A stretch of 64,000 nt of DNA from Chloroflexaceae bacterium (GCA_012032475.1 JAAUSY010000001.1:1-64000); one strand, 5' to 3'; shown: positions 16,138 to 26,308, numbered from the stretch's first letter. Notes: generated by a model from the sequence alone, not told the origin. A program made the numbers and translations.

Positions 16138-17623
16138 ATGTGGAAGTTGAGTCAACGACAGTTACGGAAGATCGTGGTGGCCGTCTCTGTCGTTGTCATG
16201 ATGGGGATTGTCTGGTTGGCAATTCTTGGTATCTGGTTGATCCACGATATTGCGTATGTTTATAACTATGATAAGTTTAACGAGATAACTGCTGGTCTCA
16301 CCTCGGTAGAGGATTACGAGACCCTCTGGGCCGATACCAATGGTCTCGACCCGTATCTTCTGGAGAAGGTTTGGGCCGCTCCTTATGACTCTGCAAAGAA
16401 TTTGCAGCGCATTACCCAGACCCAACCGAATGTGCCAGAAGGGGAAACTCTGCCGGATGGTCGCCAGGCTTGGTACGGATTCGATAACTGGACGGCGGGG
16501 GTACAGGCAGGGTCGGAATACATCGCCCAGTTCGCGGACCCTCAAAACATGCAGGTGTTGACGGGCTTGGACACCGCCCAGACCTGGGCTTACATGCAGC
16601 AACAAGTCTCTGGGGCGTTGGCCGTCGGTTGCCAGTACTGCCATGATGTCAATGCCGGGAGCGATGGGAACTACCTCTTCAATGAGGATACGTTTGCCCA
16701 GAAGACGTCGGCCCGCAGTATGATGAACCTGGTCAATGACCTGAACGCCACGTATATGGTGAACCTGCCCTACTGGCGGGGCAACTACGTAACCTGTGCC
16801 ACGTGCCACAGCGGTCTTGGCAACGGGCGCGGTACCCCGACCCACATGGAAGGGGTGTCGGATGAGTTTGTGAAGAGTGTTCCGCCGCAGCGCGTCAACC
16901 TCGATCCGCTGGATGAGAATGGCGTGCCGCTCATTCTGCCCGAAGAGAAACCCGAAGAACTGCGCGGGCGGCTCTTGCTCCAGGATGCGACCCTCTGGCT
17001 CTACTACAACTATTCGGTCTTCGAACCCTACAATCCGGCCAACCCGAAGAGTGGTCGTGGGTCCCTGGCGATGGTCTGGCCGTTCGAGAAACCGCGAACG
17101 ATTGATCAGGCAACGATCCAGACCAACGTGATGAACTCGAATGCCTGGTCCCTGGGCGTTGGCTGTACCTACTGCCACGCCCGCGGAACTGGTATAACTA
17201 TGAGATTACGTCCGAAGCACCGATGCTGGATGGTCAGGCTATCTCCCCCAGAATCAAGGCCCAGCGCATGCTGCTGATGATGACCTTCATTGCGAAGAAC
17301 TGGACGGAGTATGGGGCTATCGCCAAGGAACAGACCATCGGGGCAACCGCTCCCAGCTCGAGCGTGCTGGGTGACCCGATTGGGGTCGGCCACCGTGACC
17401 CGCCAGCAGAATCCATGGGTGAACTGGCGTGGCCGTCCCGGCCCAATGACCTGCCACGGGTGGGCTACCTGGCCGGCGCCGACACTATCGCCAGATTGAT
17501 GGCGAGTGGTATAATATGCCTGGTTGCACCACCTGCCACGGACGCCAGAGCATCCCGCGGGCGGTGATCAACGAGAGCGAAGTTCAGGAGACGACCTTGC
17601 CGTCTGAACTGCGCGGCATGTGA
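16138..17623 (+). CDS. pufC: Four-haem reaction-centre cytochrome c (c-554 type), two frame breaks
   Basis: ATG 16138 follows AAAGGAGG. An N-terminal membrane helix (IVVAVSVVVMMGIVWLAILGIWL) anchors a periplasmic cytochrome with four haem-binding motifs: CQYCH (~16630), CATCH (~16795), CTYCH (~17164) and CTTCH (~17522). This is the tetrahaem donor that re-reduces the type-II reaction centre. The frame breaks twice: near 17180-17187, where one added base restores NWYNYEITSEAPMLDG, and near 17483-17486, where GACAC read as GACCAC restores HYRQIDGEWYNMPGCTTCH. With both repairs the protein is ~495 residues and ends ELRGM. Both lesions lie outside haem motifs. Assembly error is likelier than decay, since all four motifs survive. 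Confidence 0.88.
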
Positions 17624-17657
17624 TCCAGTTAGCAGGATAATAGGGAAAGGGTTGAGT

Positions 17658-18641
17658 GTGAGTAAGCCCCAGGAAGGGCAACCCGTTGCGCGGTCTGAGG
17701 TAACCACTCCTCAGACCGCGCAATCAAGATCTTCAGGATTGAAGGAGAAAGCGGGCATCAGCGCGGTGATTGACCATTCGCTGGCGCTGATGAATCCCGT
17801 GACCTGGCTTGCACCCGCATGGGCCTTCTTTTGTGGCGCAGTCGCAAGTGGGGCATGGGGGTGGTCGCTGGAATCTCTCGGACGGGTTGCGCTTGGAATG
17901 ATGATGGCGGGACCAATCCTTTGTGGTCTGTCCCAGGTAATCAATAACTACTGTGACCGGGAAGTTGATGCGATTAACGAACCCCACCGCCCGGTTCCGT
18001 CCGGGTTGGTGTCGTTGCGCCACGTCCAGGTGATGTCGCTGCTTCTGACGGTTGCCGGGTCGTCCATTGCGCTCTTGCTAGGGCGCGAGGTGGCCCTCTT
18101 TGTTGGTATCGGCCTGATTTTTGCCATTTCCTATAGCCTGAAGCCGTTCCGGGCCAAGCGCAACGGGTGGGTTGGCAATGCCCTGGTTGCCTTTTCCTAT
18201 GAAGGTCTGGCGTGGTTGGCCGGACACGCCGCCATGGCGGCCCCGCTGTTTTGGGATAGCCCCAATCTCTGGAAAAGTGCGACGCTGGCGTTCCTCTATT
18301 CCGTGAGTGCCCACGGCATTATGACCGTGAATGATTTCAAGAGCATCGTTGGTGATACCCAGATGGGGATTAAGAGTATTCCCGTGATGTACGGGGAGAA
18401 GGTGGCAGCCTGGTTGGTGGTGCTCAAGATGTCGCTTGCCCAGGCTCTCGTAGTGGTACTGCTCTTCTGGTGGGGCAATCCGGTGGCTGCGGTGGTGGTT
18501 TTGCTCCTCCTGCTGGCGCAGATCGTCCCCTTCCGGCGCTTCCTTCGCCATCCATCGCCCAATGCGGTCTTTTTCAACCTGACCGCCATTCAACTGTCTA
18601 TCTGGGGAATGCTCGTTTCGGCGCTTGGTCTGGCCCTTTAG
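17658..18641 (+). CDS. bchG: Bacteriochlorophyll a synthase (prenyltransferase)
   Basis: A UbiA-superfamily polytopic protein of ~327 residues. It attaches the isoprenoid tail to bacteriochlorophyllide a in the membrane. Visible motifs are the first Asp-rich NNYCDREVDAINEPHRPVPSG (prenyl diphosphate and Mg binding) and the second NDFKSIVGDTQMGIKSIPV. About eight hydrophobic segments are present. The start is GTG 17658, or TTG 17652 two codons earlier; AAGGG precedes both. It begins 34 nt after pufC and leads directly into bchP, the order seen in relatives of Chloroflexus. Intact frame. Confidence 0.95.
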   Translation: MSKPQEGQPVARSEVTTPQTAQSRSSGLKEKAGISAVIDHSLALMNPVTWLAPAWAFFCGAVASGAWGWSLESLGRVALGMMMAGPILCGLSQVINNYCDREVDAINEPHRPVPSGLVSLRHVQVMSLLLTVAGSSIALLLGREVALFVGIGLIFAISYSLKPFRAKRNGWVGNALVAFSYEGLAWLAGHAAMAAPLFWDSPNLWKSATLAFLYSVSAHGIMTVNDFKSIVGDTQMGIKSIPVMYGEKVAAWLVVLKMSLAQALVVVLLFWWGNPVAAVVVLLLLLAQIVPFRRFLRHPSPNAVFFNLTAIQLSIWGMLVSALGLAL

Positions 18642-18660
18642 TCCCTCTAGGAGCATCGTC

Positions 18661-19922
18661 ATGACTCAACGTGTGCTGGTGGTCGGGGCGTCGGTTGGTG
18701 GTGCAACCGCAGCCATTACCCTCCGGGCTGCGGGTATCGAGACGGTGATGGTGGAACGTGAGTTGCACCGCGCCAAACCCTGCGGGGGGCTGTTCCGCCC
18801 GCAGCGTTTCAGGAATTCGACTTGCCGTCCCACCTCATAGATCGCAAGGTCCTGAATTGCCTGGTGGTGTCGCCTGGCGACCGTCAGGTCCGCTTTCCGG
18901 TGGTTGGCACCATACCCACGGACCACGATTATGTGGCAATGGTGCGGCGAGAGGTCTTCGACGGCTTTCTCCGCGAACGTGCCCAGGAACGCGGGGCGAC
19001 CCTGGTTCAAGGCACGTTGCTGCGCCTCTATGTGACAGACGCAGGCGTGGAGGCGACCTATCGGGACTGCCAGGGAGATGAGCGGATGGTGCATGCGGAT
19101 GCGGTCATCGGAGCCGATGGGGCCTATTCAACGACGGCCAGGTTTCTTGGCCTGCGGCCCCAACTGGACTCGGTGGCACTTCAGGAACGCATTGCGCTGC
19201 CACCAGCGCAGATGGCGCGTTGGGAGGATACCGCTGACCTCTATCTGGGGCGCGATGTCAGCCCGGATTTCTACGGGTGGGTGTTTCCGAAGGGTGACCA
19301 TGTGACCGTTGGGGTTGGCATTGGCCGCCAGTATGCCCGTTCGGCCCGGCAATATCTGGAGCAACTGAAGACGCGCCTAGGGGCAGCGCTGGATGGGGGA
19401 AAGGTGGTGTGCCGCGAGGCGCATGTGCTCCCGATGACGCCCTATGCGCATATGGCGTTTGATCGGGCGCTGCTGGTTGGAGATGCCGCGGGGTTAGTGG
19501 TCCGCACGTCGGGCGAGGGTATCTACTGGGCGATGAAGAGCGGGGAGTTGGCGGCCCAGGTGCTGGCCGAATATCTGGATACGCCCACGGCTCAGCATCT
19601 CCGCGCCTATGAACAGCGCTGGTGGAAGAAGTATAAGAGCATGTATACCCTGCTGCGTTATCTCGAAATCTGGGGGTATCGTAACGAGCGCCAGATGGAG
19701 GTCTTCACCGATATGTGTGGAAGCCCGGAGGTTCAGCGGCTCACGTTCGACAGCTATATGCACAAGAAGATGGCGCCGGCTCCCTGGAAGACGCAACTGA
19801 AGATGACCCGCGATATCCTGGTGAGCCAGGTGCGCCACTACCTCCGGAAGCCTGACAACCCCCGCGCTGCCGCGACGGCTGAGACGGAGGCACAAGAAGA
19901 AGCGGTTACTTCTTCTTCATAG
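18661..19922 (+). CDS. bchP: Geranylgeranyl reductase of bacteriochlorophyll synthesis, frame broken at a G-run
   Basis: A FAD-dependent reductase that saturates the geranylgeranyl tail to phytyl. ATG 18661 follows TAGGAGC. The N-terminus has the FAD-binding VLVVGASVGGATAAITL and VERE. At 18783-18788 a G6 run interrupts the frame: with seven Gs it reads KPCGGAVPPAAFQEFDLPSHLIDRKV and continues to 19922, giving ~420 residues. Downstream landmarks are GADGAYSTTARFLG and LLVGDAAGLVVRTSGEGIYWAMKSGE (second FAD motif). A missing G in a homopolymer is the likely cause. If the lesion is real, the cell would probably make geranylgeranylated pigment. Confidence 0.9.
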
Positions 19923-20034
19923 CAACACTATACGCTGACGCGGCTTTTCTTCTCAGCGCGAACACAAGCCTCTCGCGGGGCGTTTCCGGTCCCTGCAAGA
20001 GGCTTGCGGGTCTCTGAGGGTGCTGGTGACGGTA

Positions 20035-20316
20035 TTATTTGCGGTGCTGTTTCCGCCTTGCTGCTCCCGGCTCGCCCTCGCCGCCAGTGCGTCGCCCAGG
20101 CAGGGGAAAGAGTATCCATGCCAGGATGGTTGCCAGGCGGTGGGTGCTGGTGTGTGGGCGAATGACGGCGTCCGGGCTGAGCCGCCGGATTTTGGCAATG
20201 ATTTCATCGCGGGCGTAGACCTTCGGGGCGGTGGCGGCATAGCGCCGTCGCAACTCCTGTTCGCTCATGCCGCACGGCCGGCATGGTTCCAGCCCATCCT
20301 TGCTCATGTTGCTCAT
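20035..20316 (-). CDS. Small hypothetical protein with N-terminal CxxC
   Basis: A 93-residue frame (start 20316, weak GGGAA site) that reads away from the XRE genes. It contains EPCRPCGMSEQELRRRY, a charged helix-rich middle (YARDEIIAKIRRL), one moderately hydrophobic stretch (TILAWILFPLP) and a basic tail. No family recognised. Composition is plausible for coding but there is no independent support; alternative starts at 20307 and 20268 exist. A CxxC followed by a charged helical region could bind metal, which is speculation. Confidence 0.42.
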   Translation of the reverse strand: MSNMSKDGLEPCRPCGMSEQELRRRYAATAPKVYARDEIIAKIRRLSPDAVIRPHTSTHRLATILAWILFPLPGRRTGGEGEPGAARRKQHRK

Positions 20317-20358
20317 GTTCACTGGTCGTTCCCTTTCTGAACAGCTAAACACGGCTTG

Positions 20359-20416
20359 CTGGCGGGTGCATCATTCTGGTGGTATCATGCCCCCGGTGCA
20401 GGCGGACACCCGCCAG
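20359..20416. repeat. Spaced perfect inverted repeat
   Basis: CTGGCGGGTG at 20359-20368 and its exact complement CACCCGCCAG at 20407-20416, separated by 38 bp, in the divergent region between the small hypothetical gene and the XRE cluster. It could form a cruciform or hairpin, or bind a dimeric regulator. Confidence 0.5.
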
Positions 20417-20488
20417 TATGCTGATGCCCCCCATGCTGCATTCACCAGCACGGGGGGAAGTGAAAGTAACCAAATTTCTAGCCATACG

Positions 20489-20514
20489 CCAGAATAACAT
20501 GTTTCTGGTATATT
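20489..20514 (+). promoter_or_regulatory. Candidate operator and -10 element upstream of the XRE cluster
   Basis: A perfect inverted repeat CCAGAA-N8-TTCTGG (20489-20508), whose centre contains the palindrome ACATGT, abuts TATATT at 20509-20514. The transcript would start only about 5 nt before the first XRE ATG at 20527. Placement over the promoter is typical of an autorepressor site. Confidence 0.5.
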
Positions 20515-20526
20515 GTCAATTTAGTT

Positions 20527-20745
20527 ATGCGACAGTTCGGATCAAAGCTACGCGCTCTGCGGGAAAGCCGTGGGATGACCCTCATGGAACTGGCTCAAGC
20601 GCTAGGATATCCGGTGAGCAATAATAGCTATATTAGCCAGGTTGAGACCGGCAAGCGCGTTCCAAAGGCAGATTTCATCCTGAAGGTTGCCACCTTTTTT
20701 GGGGTTTCTGCCGATCAGCTTATGCGGGATGACCTGGAGGTGTGA
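20527..20745 (+). CDS. XRE-family transcriptional regulator (tandem copy 1)
   Basis: A 72-residue protein that is almost entirely an HTH_3/XRE domain: MRQFGSKLRALRESRGMTLMELAQALG, then SYISQVETGKRVPK as the recognition region, ending FGVSADQLMRDDLEV. There is no effector domain. No ribosome site is seen and the likely transcription start is a few nucleotides upstream, so translation may be leaderless. It is first of three paralogues in line. A perfect palindrome just upstream could be its own operator. Confidence 0.9.
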   Translation: MRQFGSKLRALRESRGMTLMELAQALGYPVSNNSYISQVETGKRVPKADFILKVATFFGVSADQLMRDDLEV

Positions 20746-20833
20746 AGTACAGGCAGGTAGTCCCTGATCGTTCACCCAGGTTCCAATCCAAACGGATGGG
20801 GCGGTTTTTCCTCAATACGATTGAAAGTTGCTC

Positions 20834-21053
20834 ATGCAGCGCTTCGGGAAAAAATTGCGGGTGCTCAGAAAGCGACATGGCTTGACGTTGACAGAACTGG
20901 CCGAAACGCTTGGATATACTGCCTATAGCAACAGCTACCTGAGTTTGATTGAGAATGGCAAGAAAAAGCCAACCGCAGAACTTGCCCTGAAGGTTGCTAC
21001 CTTTTTTGGGGGTTTCTGCCGATCAGCTTATGCGGGATGACCTGGAGGTGTGA
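20834..21053 (+). CDS. XRE-family regulator (tandem copy 2), frame broken by one extra G
   Basis: Starts at ATG 20834 (MQRFGKKLRVLRKRHGLTLTELAETLG). It matches copy 1 through KVATFFG and then leaves frame at a G5 run (21008-21012), ending early at 21040. Copy 1 has G4 at the same place. With four Gs the tail becomes FGVSADQLMRDDLEV, identical to copy 1, and stops at 21053 (72 residues). The nucleotide identity of the 3' end and following spacer with copy 1 shows recent duplication or gene conversion. The extra G is either an assembly error or a fresh mutation in a redundant copy. Confidence 0.82.
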
Positions 21054-21106
21054 AGCATAGCCAGGTAGTCTCCCTGATACCTGTTCTCATCTGTGCCTGG
21101 AATATC

Positions 21107-21319
21107 ATGCGACGATTTGGGGAGAAGCTACGCACCCTGCGAACGGCGCGAGGCATGACGGTCCGTGAGCTGGCGCATGCACTGGGGTATACTTCCCACA
21201 GCCACATCGGTGACGTTGAGATTGGAAAACGAAAGCCTTCGCTGGAGCTTGTCATGAAAGTGGCACAGTTTTTCAAGGTAACGATGGATCAGCTTACCTG
21301 GGATGACCTGGAGGTCTGA
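21107..21319 (+). CDS. XRE-family transcriptional regulator (tandem copy 3)
   Basis: A 70-residue HTH protein (MRRFGEKLRTLRTARGMTVRELAHALG, SHIGDVEIGKRKPSLELV), ending MDQLTWDDLEV. It is the most diverged of the three, with a two-residue shorter recognition segment. It starts 53 nt after copy 2 and ends 40 nt before a peroxiredoxin gene, so it may be co-transcribed with it. Direct partner genes and ligands are unknown. Confidence 0.88.
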   Translation: MRRFGEKLRTLRTARGMTVRELAHALGYTSHSHIGDVEIGKRKPSLELVMKVAQFFKVTMDQLTWDDLEV

Positions 21320-21359
21320 ATCCTGGTCACCGGAATGGAACGAAGGAGGAACGATTACC

Positions 21360-21815
21360 ATGCTTCGAGTTGGAACCCAGGCACCGGATTTTACGCTGGA
21401 AGATGAGCAGGGAACCCAGGTGACGCTGTCGTCGTTTCGGGGGCAGGCGGTGGTGTTGATTTTCTACCCCGGCGACCAGACCCCGGTATGTACCCGGCAG
21501 CTGTGCGGCATCCGCGATTCGTACGATGAGTTCACTGCTGCCGGGGCGGTAGTCTTCGGTATCAATCCGGGGAGTCCGCTGAGCCACCAGAAATTTTCGC
21601 AGAAGTACGATTTCCAGTTCAAGCTGCTGGTGGATCGGGAGCGGGCGGCTGCCCGGAGCTATGACGTGCTGGTGGTGAGCCTGGGGCCGCTCGCGGTCAT
21701 CAACCGCGCCGTCTACGTGGTCGGGTCGGATGGCACGATCATCTTTGCTGAACGCGGAACGCCCGCCAATGAAACCATCCTGGCGGCCATCAGGGGCGAG
21801 CCGTCCGGGGCATGA
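21360..21815 (+). CDS. Peroxiredoxin (AhpC/TSA, Bcp/PrxQ-like)
   Basis: A 151-residue thioredoxin-fold peroxidase from ATG 21360, preceded by AAGGAGG. The peroxidatic site is [15 protein letters not shown]: the usual P-x3-T-x2-C appears as DQTPVC, with a second Cys five residues later as in atypical two-Cys PrxQ/Bcp enzymes. It reduces hydroperoxides using thioredoxin in the cytoplasm. The last 26 nt overlap the end of the convergent hybrid kinase gene. Linkage to three XRE regulators suggests redox-responsive control, but that is inference. Confidence 0.92.
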   Translation: MLRVGTQAPDFTLEDEQGTQVTLSSFRGQAVVLIFYPGDQTPVCTRQLCGIRDSYDEFTAAGAVVFGINPGSPLSHQKFSQKYDFQFKLLVDRERAAARSYDVLVVSLGPLAVINRAVYVVGSDGTIIFAERGTPANETILAAIRGEPSGA

Positions 21816-24800
21816 CTTTCTTCAGCGATTCGACCAGGTGTTCAATCTGGATGGGCTTGCTGAGGTAGTCATCCATCCCCGCGGCCAGGCACCGTTCGCG
21901 GTCGCCCGACAGAGCGTGGGCGGTCATCGCGATGACCCATGGGGAGCAGGGGGCTTCCCACCGTTCGCGGATGTGGCGGGTCGCTTCGATTCCATCCATC
22001 TCTGGCATCTGAACATCCATCAGGACGACGTCATAGACCTGGCGTTCGAGCGCGTCCAGCACTTCCAGGCCGTTGGCGGCAACGTCGGCGTGGTAGCCCA
22101 TGCGCTGAAGGAAGCGCAGGATGACCTTCTGATTCACCACGTTGTCTTCGGCAACCAGGAGGCGCAGGGGGTGGCGGAAGGCCATCTGGGTATCAATCTG
22201 GAAGATGGGCTGAACGGGCGTTTCTACCGGTGCCGCTTCCCCTCCCCAGATTCTGACCAGGGCGCGGTAGAGCAGCGCCGGCTTGACCGGCTTGGTCAGG
22301 ATGGTCGCGAAGGCGATGCCCGAATCGCGGATAGCCTGGTGGCCTGGCTCCATCGAGGGGAGCAGCACGAGCGGGATGGTCTGAAAGGATGGGCGTTGCT
22401 TGCCCATACGGCGAAGTTCCTGAGCCAGGGTCAGCCCGTCCATGTCGGGCATGTGCCAGTCGAGAATGGCCGCATCGAATGTTTGTCCTTGACGGACGAG
22501 TTCCAGCGCTTGCGGCCCAGAGGCAACCCCGCAGGGGATGATGTTCCAGGCCTGGAGTTGACGGAGCAGCACAAAGCGGTTAGTCTGGTTGTCGTCTACC
22601 ACGAGGACCCGCTTGCCAGATAGCATAGCCGCGGCGCGACTCTGCTTCTGTTCGGATTCGTGCGGTTCTGGAGAGTGGCCGGGCACGGACGCTCCGTTTC
22701 TGGGGCGGTGCTCCCGAACGAGAATCGTGACATGGAAGGTTGAGCCTTTGCCAACCTCGCTTTCGACCCGGATCGTCCCGCCCATCATTTCCGCCAGCCG
22801 CCTGCTGATGACCAGGCCAAGCCCGGTGCCGCCATATTTGCGCGTGGTGGAGGTATCGGCCTGGCTGAACGACTGGAAGAGTCGGTCGAGGCGCTCTCTG
22901 GGAATGCCAATCCCCGTATCGCGCACGCTCAGATGGACTTCGTACCGGGGTCGGGGGTCGGGGGAGATTGGGGGTCGGGTTCCCGCTTCATCTTCATCCC
23001 CGAAGCTCGCCCCCTCCCACGCGCCTGCTGCTCGGCCCGTGTCATCTGGGAAATCGGCCTTGCCCCCTGCCCCCCGGCCCCCAACGCCGCCCCTTACTAC
23101 CCGACTCTTCACCGTGACGACCACTTCGCCCTGCTCGGTAAACTTGACAGCATTGTTGAGTAAGTTGACCAGGATTTGCCGCAGCCGGGTCATATCGCCA
23201 ATCAGCCACTTCGGGGAGTGCTCATCAATCAGGTAGGCGAGGTCCAGGCGTTTTTCTGCCGCGGCGGTGCTCACCAGGTCCAGCGCATCTTCGATGCAGG
23301 TTTGCAGGTGGAAGGGGTATTCCTCCAGTTCCATTTTCCCGGCTTCAATCTTCGAGAAGTCCAGGATATCGTTAATGATGGTGAGCAGCGTATCCCCGCT
23401 GAGGCGAATCGTTTCAACGAAGTCTTGCTGCTCTGGCGTGAGCGCCGTGTTGAGCAGGAGCGTGGTCATCCCCAGTACGGCGTTCATCGGGGTGCGGATT
23501 TCGTGGCTCATATTTGCCACGAATTCGGATTTGGCGCGGTTGGCCGCTTCGGCCATATCTCTGGCCTGTCGCAACTGTTCTTCATAGCGTTTGCGCTCGG
23601 TCATATCCCGAAAGGTCACCACCGCGCCAACCAGTTTGTCGTGTTCCCAGATGGGGGTACTGATGTATTCGACCGGAAAGGCGGTGCCATCCTTGCGCCA
23701 GAAGACTTCGTGGTCTACGCGGCGCGTTTCTCCGTGCTGGAGGGTCGCCCGGACCGGGCACTCGTCGGGGGGTAGGGGGTTCCGTCGGGCCGCGAATGAT
23801 GCACCAGCGCGTGGTGGTGAGCACCTATCAGTTCATCCACCGGGTAGCCGGTCATACTGAGTGCCGACGGGTTGACAAAGGTGGTCATACCCTGACGGTC
23901 CAGGCCAAAAATGCCCTCACCAACTGCGTGCAGAATCAGGTCGTGGTAGTGGCGGAGTCGCTCCAGGTCGTCGGCCACGCGCCGGCTTTCGGCCCGGATG
24001 CGCAGCATCACGATGCCATAGGCCAGGTTGCCGGTCAGTTCGGTGAGCAGCTTGACTTCTTCCATGCCAAAGGCATCTGGCTCCGCGGCATAGATTGCCA
24101 GGATACCAAACGGTTGACCGTTTTCGGGCAGGAGTGGCAGCGAGAGGCACGACTCGTAGCCGCGCTCAAGGGCATCGGCGCGGCAGAATGCAAAGTGGGG
24201 GTCGGTCTGGATGTTCTGGGTGACACTGGGGGCACACGTTCGGACCGATGTGCCCACCGGGCCGCGGCCACGGTCCGCATCGGCCCAGGTGATATGGGCA
24301 CGCTCCAGATATCCTTCTTCGTAGCCGGCCTGCGCCACGGGGCGCACGGTTCGGGCTTCGTCGTGTTCGACCAACCCGACCCAGGCCAGGCGGTAGCCCC
24401 CTATCTCCACGACCAGGCGGCATGTTTCCTGGAGCAGCGCAATTTCGTCTTCTGCCCGCATGACCAGGTGGCTGCACGCTCCGAGCGTCTCAAGGGCGCG
24501 GTTGACCCGGCGCACAATTATCTCGGAGCGCTTCCGTTCGAGCAGTTCCGTCCGCAACGATGCGGTCTTTTGCTGGATTTCTCGTTCCAACTCGCCCGTA
24601 TGCAGGAGCACCCGCCCGGTCAGCGGACGAAGCAGGCGCGACATGCCGAACGTTCCGAGCGCCACCAACCCGACAATCACCCCCAGAATGATGCTGACCT
24701 GTCGGTTTGCCGGGGCATAGACTTCCTTCGAGTCCATCTTGACCGCAATCGCCCATGGACTGCCGGTCACCGGGCCGTAGGCGATAATTTCGGGGTGGCC

Positions 24801-25577
24801 GGCTCCACATTCGAGGTTCAGGATACCGGTTTCTTGCTCCAAGGCCCGCTGGAAGGCCGGCGCGATGGTGTCGTGCAGGGGGGGGGAGTTGGTGGAATCT
24901 TCGCAGCATGGTTCTGCAAAGAAAATCCGAACCTGACCCTCGCGGATGGTTCCCAGGAAGATTTCCCCGGTTTTTCCCAGGTGCTCCGGGGTGTCGTTCA
25001 TGATGGCCTGGAGCCGGCTCGTCTCGAAGACGACCACATCGGTCCCGACCTGCTCCGAACCGTCGCGGATGGGCGCACTGATGATGAGATACCAGGTTCC
25101 TTCGAACAGCACCGGGTCGCATATCGCGATATCCGAGGCGGCTTCGGGGAGACTCGGCCACTGGTCCGGCGGGATGGGCATATGCAGGGAGGTGACCACT
25201 TCCCCGCTGCGGTCAAAGCGGACCATCCCCACCGCTTCGGGGGATTGCTCCAGAGCGTCGGCCAGTTTGGGCGTGGTGAAGGCAGCCAGTTCGTCCAGGG
25301 ACATCTTCCCCTGGTTATAGTCTTCCAGCGCCTGACGAATGGCGCTGCGGCTGGTAATCTGCGAGGCGATATCGCTGGTGCGCGAGAGGTATTCCCCGGC
25401 GGCCAGCGAGCGCGAATGAACCTCGCTCCTCAAGCTGCGTTCGGCATCTTCCCGAAGGTGCTGGTAGAGGGGGAGGAGGATCACCAGCGTGATGATGGTG
25501 CTGATAACCACGATGCCCAGCGCGGAATAGGTCAGAATGGATGTTTGCACTCGTTCGGTCATGTTGTTCCGGGGCAT
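21790..25577 (-). CDS. Hybrid sensor kinase: dCache, GAF, PAS, HisKA-HATPase, two receivers; frame broken once
   Basis: A ~1262-residue membrane kinase after one repair. From the N-terminus: TM helix ~15-37, extracytoplasmic Cache-type sensor ~40-285, second TM ~290-312, a linker helix, a GAF domain (~350-530), a PAS domain (~545-665, [19 protein letters not shown]), HisKA with His in [11 protein letters not shown], HATPase ([18 protein letters not shown]), and two receivers ([10 protein letters not shown]...[10 protein letters not shown] and [10 protein letters not shown]...[10 protein letters not shown]). The frame breaks at a G6 run (plus strand 23767-23772). One more base turns PYPPTSA into [14 protein letters not shown] and continues the PAS/PAC into [10 protein letters not shown]. 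Target and ligand unknown; no Hpt domain is attached. Confidence 0.88.
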
Positions 25578-25591
25578 GGGATGATGTTGTC

Positions 25592-26179
25592 TCAGTTCTG
25601 TTCCATCTGGTTGGCTCTCACGGCCTGTTCTGCCATCTCTGCAAAGGATCGGTCGGTGGTCGTGATTCCCCAGGCCTGCATGTGCTGGATTACCATGGTC
25701 ACCAGGGTCGGCTTGACCAGGATAGTATCGGTGGCTTCGTCGCGCCGGAACTGATAGGATTGTGCTTCACATTCAAGAACGAGGTGGGTATCCGTGCTTC
25801 GGGTGGTGTAGGACCGGCTGGTTGCCTGGTCCTGGCACAGGCCGCAGTGGCAGGGAATGCGCGAGTCGCGGGCCTGGGGTTGGCGACCGGTCTGCCATGC
25901 CTGCGCATATTGCTGTGGTGTGCAGCGGTAGATAGCGCGGAACCCATCGCTGGTCGGCTCGCAGGAAAGGGTGACCATCCCATCGGCTTCGGTGGCGCTG
26001 GCGCGGACCCATTCGCCTTCGCCCATGGAGATGGAGGAGGTGGGGACGTTTTCGTCCGGTGGAAGGTAGACCTCGATCTGACCCGGATGTTCGGGAGACT
26101 GCCGCAGGTGTGGCAATACCTGGCAGCGCTCGATGCATTCGGGGGTAAAAATGGCGGTCAGGTTCCTGGCTTGGTCCAT
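25592..26179 (-). CDS. Conserved-looking protein of unknown function with CxCxxC
   Basis: A 195-residue soluble protein with GAGGATGTGAGCA before ATG 26179. It has two distinct parts. The first ~85 residues include FTPECIERCQVLPHL and a beta-rich stretch (IEVYLPPDENVP, EWVRASATEADGMVTLSC). The second holds RIPCHCGLCQDQ and ends in a helical region. Seven to eight cysteines include a CxCxxC that may bind a metal or cluster. It lies 14 nt upstream of the hybrid kinase start, so the two are likely co-transcribed and it may serve that kinase. I do not recognise the family. Confidence 0.7.
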   Translation of the reverse strand: MDQARNLTAIFTPECIERCQVLPHLRQSPEHPGQIEVYLPPDENVPTSSISMGEGEWVRASATEADGMVTLSCEPTSDGFRAIYRCTPQQYAQAWQTGRQPQARDSRIPCHCGLCQDQATSRSYTTRSTDTHLVLECEAQSYQFRRDEATDTILVKPTLVTMVIQHMQAWGITTTDRSFAEMAEQAVRANQMEQN

Positions 26180-26308
26180 TGCTCACATCCTCGTTTCTGG
26201 GTTTTGTGTTTCTGCGTTTCGTTTCCCGGCTCTTTTTCGTTTCGCCGCTTGTTGCTCGCCTTCTGCCTTCTGTCCCTCGTGGGCCGGCCCCAGAAGGTCA
26301 GTCGAAGG

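Noticed and set aside
23796-25754. A 652-codon plus-strand frame
   Set aside because: Antisense to hybrid kinase 1; no domain or ribosome site, and composition is that of a reverse-complement shadow.
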